DNA of 64,000 nt, taken from assembly GCA_015061315.1 (NCBI GenBank), contig SUWV01000010.1, positions 1 through 64,000 of the forward strand, written 5' to 3'. The notes under the pieces were generated by a model. It searched no databases. It saw only the letters and a list, made by a program, of their open reading frames with translations, and was not told the origin of the DNA. This DNA comes from Lentimicrobiaceae bacterium (GTDB lineage: Bacteria; Bacteroidota; Bacteroidia; Bacteroidales; F082). Position numbers and translations under genes: made by a program. Of the stretch, positions 27,001-33,687 are shown in pieces; the first letter of the stretch is position 1; every line of letters begins with the position of its first letter.

Positions 27001-27160
27001 CGTTGGCAAGAGTTTTTGCCAATTCCACTGATTCCGCACTTGTAGCATATTCAGCTGCTTTGTTCTCAACGCGTCTTGTTATGTACGAAAACGACAATTG
27101 ATACAATGAGAAAACAGCTAAGATAAGTGCTAAAAGTTTAATAACTCCTTTGTTTTGCAT
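24065..27160 (-). CDS. secDF: Fused protein-export membrane protein SecDF
   Basis: A 1031-residue inner-membrane RND-type protein that uses the proton gradient to pull exported proteins from the SecYEG channel. SecD and SecF are fused, as usual in Bacteroidota. The SecD part starts with helix LLALILAVFSLYQLSF and has LGLDLKGGMNVMMEV, the P1 periplasmic domain with a low-complexity Glu/Lys/Ala loop (about 275-305), and LTLGMAVDSNVIIFERI. The SecF part has GLNLGIDFKGGRNYVVRF and IGYSINNTVVIFDRVREN. All twelve predicted helices appear present. It is monocistronic between its own promoter (27217-27224) and terminator (23995-24024). Confidence 0.95.
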   Translation of the reverse strand: MQNKGVIKLLALILAVFSLYQLSFSYITRRVENKAAEYATSAESVELAKTLANGNQNAYDYLLDSIQGARETYYLDSMSTVKVYPIFGQTYRQAKEMEINLGLDLKGGMNVMMEVSVPDIIQVLSGHSTDPVFVEALRIANEQHLNSQRDFVDLFGDAYQQLDPNAKLAPIFLFEFKDKGITVNSTNDEVLSVIKDETNSAIDRSYQILRTRIDRFGVAQPNIQKLENSGRILVELPGIKDPKRVRKLLQGTAQLEFWETYNFTELYEYFDQANSRLAEINKANAELTETEGKEEVKEAKTEDEPALLANDSLNAAQDEALEEMRANYPLYNYLTPSYYQNEVGQTYPAQTARVGMALVKDTANINRMLKQVKSVFPRNVKFAWCVKPNVAEDGTEYIDLVALKTSRENKAALGGEVIVDARQDYDPNGRVEVTIQMNSEGAKAWKRLTGENIGRQVAIVLDDYVYSYPVVNDEIPSGRSSISGGDMSVEEAQDLANILKAGKLPAPARILEENVVGPSLGQEAINSGLWSFVIAFILVLIYMLFFYSKAGIAADIALLVNIFFMFGVLASFGTVLTLPGIAGIVLTLGMAVDSNVIIFERIKEELRAGKGLRTAIADGYKAAYSAILDGNITTFLTAFVLFKFGTGPVQGFATTLMIGIATSLFTSLFITRLVFEGWLKKDKNISFSNNATRNFLKNTSFDFINFGKKAAIIAGVFIVISIGSLAVRGLNLGIDFKGGRNYVVRFDKDVTVNEVRDALTSIDEFKAEVPEVKTYGPSRQVKITTAYKINDNHPEVDQEIQGLIYEGLKGLYNTEMTYEQFTTDSDKSNVLLGILSSQKVGATVADDVTRKAFIAVIISLVVMFAYIAIRFRRWQYGLSSIVCLAHDTLLVIGMYSLFNNILPFTMEVNQSFIAAILTIIGYSINNTVVIFDRVRENVTLFPKRGWKERFNSANNSTLLRTINTSGTTIVVLLAIFIFGGETIRGFVFALLVGMLAGTFSSLFIASPLAYALFKGKKYDEELEQVADKKRK

Positions 27161-27216
27161 TGTAAATATTTTTTATAATTAATTTAATTCGAGATTAAAA
27201 TCGATATTTTGGGGTG

Positions 27217-27224
27217 CAAAAATA
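27217..27224 (-). promoter_or_regulatory. Promoter -7 box for secDF
   Basis: Minus-strand TATTTTTG fits TAnnTTTG and predicts a start near 27210, giving a leader of about 50 nt. The -33 region is AT-rich without a clear TTTG. Confidence 0.5.
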
Positions 27225-27259
27225 AGATTTTTTTATTTCAGATACAAGTGTTTTTTTTA

Positions 27260-27345
27260 TATAAAATCTGAAAAATTGAAAACCTGAAAATCTGGAAAAA
27301 TATCAGACTCTCAGGTTCTCAAATTTTAGGTTCTCAGATTCTAAT
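27260..27345. repeat. Octamer repeat, inverted pair after the ABC permease gene
   Basis: Diverged (CTGAAAAT)n at 27260-27298 faces diverged (ATTCTCAG)n at 27304-27338. As at 1801-1876 the two halves are complementary and could form a long hairpin beyond the permease stop (27341-27343), which the array reaches. Confidence 0.75.
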
Positions 27346-28663
27346 ATCTAAGCCATTTCCATATTTCCTTGAAACTTGGTTTCTTGCCGTACATCAAGAT
27401 TCCTGTTCTGTAGATTTTGCCTGCTAACCATGTTATCAAGATGAATGTCAATATCAATAATATAAGCGACACTGCAACCTGCCAATATGGTACTCCGAAT
27501 GGTATCCTTATCATCATAGATATAGGTGATGTGAATGGTATCATAGAAAGCCATAATCCCAAGCTACTGTCAGGATTGTTTACCATAGCTGTAGAACACA
27601 CTATCGCTACTATCAATGGTAAAGACACCACTGTGCTGAACTGGTTGCTGTCGGTCTCGTTATCAACCATTCCTCCGATGGCGGCGAACATGGCGGCGTA
27701 TAACAAATATCCGAATACAAAGTAAAACAAGAAACTCCATAAGATTGCTCCGAAGTTGATAGACTGTACCATATTCACAGCTTCAAGCATAATGTCTTGT
27801 CCTTCAGTCGTCTCTGCAATCTGACTTATCTCTTCCGTCATGACGGTGCCCGATGGCGACATGACCTCAGGTCCTATAAGTATACCGCTCGCTACAAGAT
27901 AGATGCCTATAGTCAACACTATCCATAATAAAAACTGTGTGAGTCCTACTAAGGCTATGCCTACTATCTTTCCCATCATCAGCTCGAAAGGCTTCACAGA
28001 ACTGATGATGACTTCTATTATTCTGTTGGTCTTTTCTTCTATGACACCACGTAAAACCTGATTGCTGAATAAGAATATCGCGAAGTAAATTACAAGAGCG
28101 AGCACTAATCCTATTATATATTCAAGCTCCGCATAACTTGTTTTCTCACCGCTTTCTTCGTCCATACGTATGGTGGAAACATTGATGCTTGTCTTAGATG
28201 CTTTCACAATATCAGGGTCGATGCCTGAGGCAAGAAGCTTCTGATGTTCTACAACTTGCTTCATCTCCCTCTCTATGTGACTGCTTAAGGTCATTGGTAT
28301 CTGCTTGTCGCTGTATAGCTTGGCATTGACAGGAATATTCAATGATGTTGATGGTATATATAAAAACGCATCATAAATACCATCGAAAACAAATTTCTTC
28401 AAACTGTCGATATTAGCATTCTCATTTTCATAAATGAAAGTATTGGCGTCGGTGTTTTCTATCTTACCCTCGAACATGCCGCTTTCATCAAGAACGACAA
28501 TGGCTTTCTTGCTTTCCATCTTCTCCGACCTTAACATGAGAAGGGAAGGTGCTATCATCAATGCTGCAAAAAATAATGGACCTAAAAATGTCAAGAGTAA
28601 AAAACTACGTTTCTTGACACGTGTGAGATATTCTCTTTTTATTATTATGCCTAAGTTGTTCAT
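27341..28663 (-). CDS. ABC-2 type transporter permease, NatB-like
   Basis: A 440-residue inner-membrane permease. It opens with a cytosolic stretch, IIKREYLTRVKKRSFLLLTF, typical of NatB/ABC-2 exporters, and one helix. A large extracytoplasmic domain (about 45-175) follows, then five or six C-terminal helices including RGVIEEKTNRIIEVIISSVKPFELMMGKI, the family's coupling motif. It lies 33 bp after the ABC ATPase gene and pairs with it. Substrate unknown; sodium export (NatAB) and lipid or drug export are both possible. Confidence 0.85.
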   Translation of the reverse strand: MNNLGIIIKREYLTRVKKRSFLLLTFLGPLFFAALMIAPSLLMLRSEKMESKKAIVVLDESGMFEGKIENTDANTFIYENENANIDSLKKFVFDGIYDAFLYIPSTSLNIPVNAKLYSDKQIPMTLSSHIEREMKQVVEHQKLLASGIDPDIVKASKTSINVSTIRMDEESGEKTSYAELEYIIGLVLALVIYFAIFLFSNQVLRGVIEEKTNRIIEVIISSVKPFELMMGKIVGIALVGLTQFLLWIVLTIGIYLVASGILIGPEVMSPSGTVMTEEISQIAETTEGQDIMLEAVNMVQSINFGAILWSFLFYFVFGYLLYAAMFAAIGGMVDNETDSNQFSTVVSLPLIVAIVCSTAMVNNPDSSLGLWLSMIPFTSPISMMIRIPFGVPYWQVAVSLILLILTFILITWLAGKIYRTGILMYGKKPSFKEIWKWLRY

Positions 28664-28670
28664 ATTTTTT

Positions 28671-28735
28671 AAGTCTAAAGTCTAAAGCCTAAAGTCCTAT
28701 GTTAATTGTACATTGTTAATTGTTAACTGATTAAT
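28671..28735. repeat. Heptamer arrays spanning the ABC ATPase 3' end
   Basis: AAGTCTA, AAGTCTA, AAGCCTA, AAGTCCT (28671-28698) are followed by GTTAATT, GTACATT, GTTAATT, GTTAACT, GATTAAT (28701-28735). The stop codon (28697-28699) lies at their junction, and the protein tail NQLTINNVQLT is repeat-encoded. Confidence 0.85.
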
Positions 28736-29695
28736 AAAGATGTCGTTCATTGAAGGAAGCAGTTCTTTATACGAAATAATAGTTCCTTTTTCTGAAAGAT
28801 AATTGATTAAGATGTTAGGATTGACATCATTTTCAGCTTTGACATTCAATGTCATTTCTCCGTTGTTATCTGTCTTTTCTGAAATTAATGTAAAACCTTC
28901 AGGAAGTTTATTTGCGTCTGAGAATCTGAGAATTTGAGAATCTGAGAAATAAGGAACGACATCTTCTTGTTGTCTCGTTGTCTCGTTGTCTCGTTGTCTT
29001 AAAACAATCTCAAAGCTATGGTCTTTAAAATCTTGTTTTATCTGGTAGACGCTGCCTTCAAGGATTTTCTGCCCTTTGTTGATAAGCATGATGTTATCGC
29101 ATAGCTCCTCTACAGATGCCATGTTGTGAGTAGAGAAAATGATGGTGGCTCCTTTGTCTCTTAATTCTAATATTTCTTTTTTAAGTAAGTTTACGTTGAT
29201 AGGGTCGAAGCCAGAGAATGGTTCATCGAAGATAAGTAACTGAGGCTCATGAATTACAGTTACGATAAACTGTATTTTCTGTTGCATACCCTTGCTGAGC
29301 TCTTCTACCTTTTTATCCCACCAGCTCAGAATGTCGAATTTCTTAAACCAATATTTCAATCTTTTCTCGGCTTCTTTTTGACTTACGCCTTTTAGTTGCG
29401 CGAGATATATAGCTTGTTCACCGACTTTCATTGTTTTGTAAAGTCCTCGTTCTTCAGGGAGATAGCCTATCTGAGAGATGTGGTTTCGGTTCAGTTTCTC
29501 TCCGTTAAATATTATCTCGCCTTGGTCGGGAGCTGTTATCTGGTTAAGCATTCTTATCAAAGTGGTTTTTCCTGCACCGTTAGGACCGAGAAGTCCGTAG
29601 ATGCTTTGTTTTGGCACCTTGATACTGATGTCGTTAAGAGCTTTGTATGTCCCGTAGGTCTTGCTTACGTTATTTATCTCGATAAAGTTTTGCAT
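28697..29695 (-). CDS. ABC transporter ATP-binding protein, NatA-like, with in-frame repeat insert
   Basis: A 332-residue ATPase partner of the downstream permease. Walker A is GPNGAGKTT (37-45), the signature ELSKGMQQKIQ is at 132-142, Walker B QLLIFDEPFSGFDP is at 152-165, and the switch His is in FSTHNMASVEELCD. The C-terminal accessory domain, from about 225, carries a repeat-encoded segment (about 234-260: QRDNETTRQQED then YFSDSQILRFSD) and a repeat-encoded tail (322-332). The core NBD is untouched, so function is probably kept. It starts 7 bp after dnaJ. Confidence 0.88.
   Translation of the reverse strand: MQNFIEINNVSKTYGTYKALNDISIKVPKQSIYGLLGPNGAGKTTLIRMLNQITAPDQGEIIFNGEKLNRNHISQIGYLPEERGLYKTMKVGEQAIYLAQLKGVSQKEAEKRLKYWFKKFDILSWWDKKVEELSKGMQQKIQFIVTVIHEPQLLIFDEPFSGFDPINVNLLKKEILELRDKGATIIFSTHNMASVEELCDNIMLINKGQKILEGSVYQIKQDFKDHSFEIVLRQRDNETTRQQEDVVPYFSDSQILRFSDANKLPEGFTLISEKTDNNGEMTLNVKAENDVNPNILINYLSEKGTIISYKELLPSMNDIFINQLTINNVQLT
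28915..29000. repeat. Two octamer arrays inside the ABC ATPase gene
   Basis: On the coding strand the ATTCTCAG class (28950-28915) encodes FSDSQILRFSD, and the AGACAACG class (29000-28966) encodes LRQRDNETTRQQED. They lie 15 bp apart, with DVVPY between them. The first array uses the stop-free orientation. Confidence 0.85.
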
Positions 29696-29702
29696 TTTTA
29701 TA

Positions 29703-30845
29703 TTAGCTGAAGAATTTCTTGAATCTCTTAAAAGGGTTTTTATCGTTGTCGGAAGAAGGATTCATGTTTTCACTTTCTAACAATGACTTCATTATTTTCT
29801 CTTCTTCTTTGTTAAGACGTTGAGGAGTCCATACGTTTACGTTGACGAGTAAGTCGCCTCTGCCGTAACCGTTGAGTTCTGGCAATCCTTTGTTTCTTAG
29901 TTTGATGATCTCGCCGCTTTGTGTTCCTGCCGGTATCTTAACTTCCGTTGTTCCGTTAATGATAGGCACTTCTACTGTTGCGCCGAGTGCTGCTTGTGGG
30001 AAACTGATGAAGAGGTTATAGATGAGGTCGTTGCCATCGCGTTCAAGGTTTTTATCTTTTTCCTCTTCTATTAATATTATAAGGTCTCCAGCAATACCAT
30101 TTCTTGCTCCGGCATTACCTTTGCCTCTGACCGATAGCTGCATTCCGTCGGCGACGCCAGCAGGTATGTTGAGTTCTATTATCTCTTCGCTTTTGACGAT
30201 GCCGTTGCCTTGACATTCAGGACATTTGTTTTTTATTATCTTTCCTTCTCCGCCACAGTTAGGACATGTTGTAACAGTCTGCATCTGACCGAAGATGGAG
30301 TTTTGTATCTTCACTGTCTGACCTCTTCCGTTACAAGTAGGGCAGGTCTCGAAATCGTTGTCTTTAGCGCCGCTGCCACCGCAATGCTGGCAAGGAACGA
30401 ATTTGTTGACTTTTACTTTTTTCTTTACGCCTTCGTTGATCTCGCTGAGGTTGAGTTTTACGCGAAGACGAAGGTTGCTGCCTCTATTAACATGACGCTG
30501 AGCTTGACGTCCGCCGCCGAAGCCGCTGCTGAAACCAAATCCTCCCCCGCCAAATAGGTCGCTGAAGATATCGCCGAAATGACTGAAGATGTCGTCCATT
30601 CCGCTGAAACCTTGCTGTCCGTGCAAACCGGCATGACCGAACTGGTCGTAACGCGAGCGCTTGTCAGGATTGCTCAACACCTCGTATGCCTCAGCAGCTT
30701 CCTTGAACTTTTCCTCTGCGTCCTTGTCGTCAGGGTTCTTGTCAGGATGATATTTTATAGCCATCTTACGATAGGCTTTCTTAATCTCTTCACTTGTCGC
30801 GGTTTTTGGTACCTCAAGTATCTCGTAATAATCCCTTTTCTCCAT
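29703..30845 (-). CDS. dnaJ: Chaperone DnaJ (Hsp40)
   Basis: Co-chaperone stimulating DnaK ATPase and delivering unfolded clients. The 380-residue type I J-protein has the J-domain with HPD in [13 protein letters not shown] (about 25-40) and a Gly/Phe-rich linker (about 75-115). Four zinc-finger motifs follow: [24 protein letters not shown] and [10 protein letters not shown]-terminal substrate-binding domain completes it. It follows grpE by 18 bp and precedes the ABC ATPase by 7 bp, so the ABC transporter appears to belong to the chaperone operon. dnaK is not in the window. Confidence 0.97.
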   Translation of the reverse strand: MEKRDYYEILEVPKTATSEEIKKAYRKMAIKYHPDKNPDDKDAEEKFKEAAEAYEVLSNPDKRSRYDQFGHAGLHGQQGFSGMDDIFSHFGDIFSDLFGGGGFGFSSGFGGGRQAQRHVNRGSNLRLRVKLNLSEINEGVKKKVKVNKFVPCQHCGGSGAKDNDFETCPTCNGRGQTVKIQNSIFGQMQTVTTCPNCGGEGKIIKNKCPECQGNGIVKSEEIIELNIPAGVADGMQLSVRGKGNAGARNGIAGDLIILIEEEKDKNLERDGNDLIYNLFISFPQAALGATVEVPIINGTTEVKIPAGTQSGEIIKLRNKGLPELNGYGRGDLLVNVNVWTPQRLNKEEEKIMKSLLESENMNPSSDNDKNPFKRFKKFFS

Positions 30846-30863
30846 TGTTTTTTATTTTAAATA

Positions 30864-31430
30864 TCAACCTCCAACAACAACGCGTGCGTAACGGATGACT
30901 TTGCCGTTTAGTTTATATCCTTTTTGAATTACGTCTAAGACCTTGCCTTTCTGAGCCTCGTCAGTGACAGGGACATTAGTCAGTGCCTCGTGTTCATCGG
31001 TGTCGAAAACGGCGTCTTTGGCATTGATTTCTTCTAAGCCTTTTTGTTCTAAGGTACGTTTGAATTTATTGTAAATCAACACTACGCCTTCATAGTTGGC
31101 GTCTGTTTCTTTGTTTTCCATTGTCTGAAGAGCGCGTTCAAAATCGTCGAGGATTGGGAGAAGATCAACCATGATGCTTTCAGAAGCTGTCTTCGACAAT
31201 TCTATTTTTTCTTTGGCTGTACGTTTACGGTAGTTATCGAACTCTGAGAAAAGACGTAAGTATTTGTCGTTTAATTCGTCGTATTTCTCTTTAAGTTCTT
31301 CAACTTGCTTGTCGTTTTTGTTTCTCTTGTTTTTTCTGCCTTTTGGTTCTTCTTCATGAACTTCATTTTGCTTGTTAATATCTTCTTGACTTTCATTGAT
31401 ATTAACATTTTCTCTCATATTTTCTTCCAT
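30864..31430 (-). CDS. grpE: Nucleotide exchange factor GrpE
   Basis: Releases ADP from DnaK. The 188-residue protein has an acidic/basic low-complexity N-terminus, a long coiled coil (about 40-85, LKEKYDELNDKYLRLFSEF then NYRKRTAKEK), and the C-terminal beta-domain with LLPILDDFERAL, the family hallmark, and a final VIQKGYKLNGKVIRYARVVV. Gene order grpE-dnaJ is conserved. No confident promoter box lies upstream; TTACTTTG on the minus strand near 31462-31455 is one base off consensus. Confidence 0.95.
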   Translation of the reverse strand: MEENMRENVNINESQEDINKQNEVHEEEPKGRKNKRNKNDKQVEELKEKYDELNDKYLRLFSEFDNYRKRTAKEKIELSKTASESIMVDLLPILDDFERALQTMENKETDANYEGVVLIYNKFKRTLEQKGLEEINAKDAVFDTDEHEALTNVPVTDEAQKGKVLDVIQKGYKLNGKVIRYARVVVGG

Positions 31431-31532
31431 GATTATATTTTATTTATTTTGTTAACAAAGTAAGCCGCCATTGGCATAACAAATAATTTGCCATAATTAA
31501 ATAAACTATCAATCTTGACAAAATGTCATTTT

Positions 31533-31668
31533 GTTGAGTCTCTGAGTCACCAAGTCGCCGAGTCTCTGAGTTAGTGAGTGTTCTATGATGCTAAGTGTTT
31601 TAAGTTGTTAAGTCCCAGTTCTATGATACCTTTAATTCCTCATTCCTCATTCTTCATTCTTAATTATC
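31533..31668. repeat. Octamer and heptamer arrays between murA and grpE
   Basis: Octamers (31533-31580): GAGTCTCT, GAGTCACC, AAGTCGCC, GAGTCTCT, GAGTTAGT. Heptamers (31637-31668): CCTCATT, CCTCATT, CTTCATT, CTTAATT, ATCAATC, reaching the murA stop. The remaining 31431-31532 is AT-rich with no gene. Confidence 0.8.
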
Positions 31669-32971
31669 AATCTATTCTCTTAATGTCCGCTCCCAAGGCT
31701 CTTAGTCTTTCGTCGATGTTTTGATAGCCTCTGTCGATTTGTTCTATGTTTTCAATTGTGCTTTCGCCTTTGGCTGACAGTGCAGCTATAAGCAATGCGA
31801 CTCCAGCTCTGATGTCGGGCGAGACCATCTTCACTGCATGTAACTGCTGCGTTCTATCTAAGCCTACTACCGTAGCTCTATGAGGGTCGCATAATATTAT
31901 CTGCGCTCCCATATCTATAAGTTTATCAACGAAGAAGAGACGGCTTTCGAACATCTTCTGATGTATGAGCACTGTTCCTTTAGCTTGTGTGGCGACGACT
32001 AAAACGATGCTTATCAAGTCGGGAGTGAAGCCTGGCCAAGGAGCGTCGGCTACTGTCAGTATGCTTCCATCTATGAACGTTTCTACTTCGTAGTGTTCTT
32101 GCTCTGGTATATATATGTCATCGCCTCTAAATTCCATCTTGATGCCGAGTCGGCGGAATACGTCGGGAATGATGCCAAGGTCTTTGATGCCAGCGTCTTT
32201 TATGGTGAGCTCCGAGCCTGTCATGGCTGCCATTCCAATGAAGCTGCCTACTTCTATCATGTCGGCGAGGAGACGATGTGAGGTGCCGCTGAGTTTTTCT
32301 ACACCTTCTATTTTTAGTAAGTTGGATCCAATGCCGTTTATCTTAGCGCCCATTGAAGTAAGCATTCTGCAGAGTTGTACGATATATGGCTCGCAGGCAG
32401 CGTTGAAGATAGTGGTCTCTCCTTGAGCCATGACAGCTGCCATGATGATGTTGGCAGTTCCTGTCACAGAAGCTTCGTCGAGGAGCATGTACGTTCCTTT
32501 CAACCCATTAGAAGCTGTGACTTTCTGATAATTATTAGCATTCTCGAAAGTGGCTCCTAATTTCTGCAGTCCTATGATATGAGTGTCTAAACGGCGACGA
32601 CCTATCTTGTCGCCTCCAGGTTTAGGCAAGAAGCCTTTGCCGAAACGAGCTAACATCGGACCTAATATCATGACGCTACCTCTCAATCGTGTGGCTTTGT
32701 TGGAAAAATCCTCTGTCTCAAAATATGAGAAATCTATGTCTTTCGCTTGAAGGCTGACTTCATTGGGAGTTGTCCTTTCAACATCAACACCCATGTCTTT
32801 CATTAAGTCGATGAGATTGTTGATGTCGACTATATTAGGTAGATTCGTTATGCGAACCTTTTCCTCAGTGAGAAGACATGCGCAGATGATCTGCATCGCT
32901 TCGTTTTTAGCGCCTTGCGGAACAATGCTGCCATGCAATTTGTTGCCGCCAACAATTTTGAATTTTCCCAT
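31667..32971 (-). CDS. murA: UDP-N-acetylglucosamine 1-carboxyvinyltransferase with Asp at the fosfomycin position
   Basis: First committed step of peptidoglycan synthesis: transfers enolpyruvate from PEP to UDP-GlcNAc. The 434-residue protein has GAKNEAMQII (20-29) and the active-site loop PKPGGDKIGRRRLDTH, where the residue normally called Cys115 is Asp121 (codon at 32611-32609). Later motifs include DYIE-type segment LADMIEVGSFIG and DRGYQNIDERLRALG. Asp at this position is known from mycobacterial and chlamydial MurA to give fosfomycin insensitivity, so the same is inferred here. The start overlaps the DUF4290 stop by one base. Confidence 0.95.
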   Translation of the reverse strand: MGKFKIVGGNKLHGSIVPQGAKNEAMQIICACLLTEEKVRITNLPNIVDINNLIDLMKDMGVDVERTTPNEVSLQAKDIDFSYFETEDFSNKATRLRGSVMILGPMLARFGKGFLPKPGGDKIGRRRLDTHIIGLQKLGATFENANNYQKVTASNGLKGTYMLLDEASVTGTANIIMAAVMAQGETTIFNAACEPYIVQLCRMLTSMGAKINGIGSNLLKIEGVEKLSGTSHRLLADMIEVGSFIGMAAMTGSELTIKDAGIKDLGIIPDVFRRLGIKMEFRGDDIYIPEQEHYEVETFIDGSILTVADAPWPGFTPDLISIVLVVATQAKGTVLIHQKMFESRLFFVDKLIDMGAQIILCDPHRATVVGLDRTQQLHAVKMVSPDIRAGVALLIAALSAKGESTIENIEQIDRGYQNIDERLRALGADIKRID

Positions 32972-33639
32972 TATTTCTTAGTTGGTCTATTGGGGTTCGG
33001 TAATTTTTTTATCTGTTGCTTCTTGACTTTCTTTTTCTTGGATTGTTGCTGCTGTTGTATCGGTTGTTGCCTGCCTAAAATCTCGTTTGTTGAAGTTAGT
33101 TTTGTCTCCATCGGCATTGCAAATGTCTCGCCAGATAGTTTATATAAATCATCAAGAATCAATAAATCGTTCACTGTTTCACGATTCCAATTCAGATAAT
33201 CTCTCTTCATCTGATTAGCAACAGCCAACAACAAAGCGTCTCTTTTTGGACCCTCTTCAATTTCTTTGATTTTATTTATGATTTCTTTGATATAATTGCC
33301 ATAATGTCCTTGCTTTATATCATGCTTTTGATAGCCTACATGTTCAGGCTTGTCAACAATAACACCTTGCTTTGGAGGGTCGAAAGGACTATCAACATCT
33401 AACTTGTAATCAGAAATGATATACAGATGATCCCAAAGTTTATGGATGTAGTCGTTAGATTCTTTCACTTGCGGATTCATTTGTGCCATGACACTGACTA
33501 TGAAATGAGCAGCTTCGGTTCTCTTGTTTCTGTCTTCAATTTCCATCAGATGTTTTATCATAATCTGAATGTTTCGACCATATTCAGATATAATCAGCTT
33601 ATCTCTTTCTGTGTTATATTTGAGTCCTTCTTTATTCAT
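32971..33639 (-). CDS. DUF4290 protein, coupled to MurA
   Basis: A 222-residue predicted cytosolic protein of the Bacteroidota-restricted DUF4290 family. The conserved part has LIISEYGRNIQIMIKHLMEI and a helical core with KLWDHLYIISDYKLDVDSPF. The last 35 residues are a low-complexity Gln/Lys-rich tail (QQPIQQQQQSKKKKVKKQQ). There is no signal peptide or membrane segment. Function is unknown, but the one-base overlap with murA implies translational coupling and hints at a role tied to cell-wall synthesis. Confidence 0.85.
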   Translation of the reverse strand: MNKEGLKYNTERDKLIISEYGRNIQIMIKHLMEIEDRNKRTEAAHFIVSVMAQMNPQVKESNDYIHKLWDHLYIISDYKLDVDSPFDPPKQGVIVDKPEHVGYQKHDIKQGHYGNYIKEIINKIKEIEEGPKRDALLLAVANQMKRDYLNWNRETVNDLLILDDLYKLSGETFAMPMETKLTSTNEILGRQQPIQQQQQSKKKKVKKQQIKKLPNPNRPTKK

Positions 33640-33687
33640 GATATTATAGTTGTTGTTTAAAATAACATGTTCTTTTGTTAAATGTTT

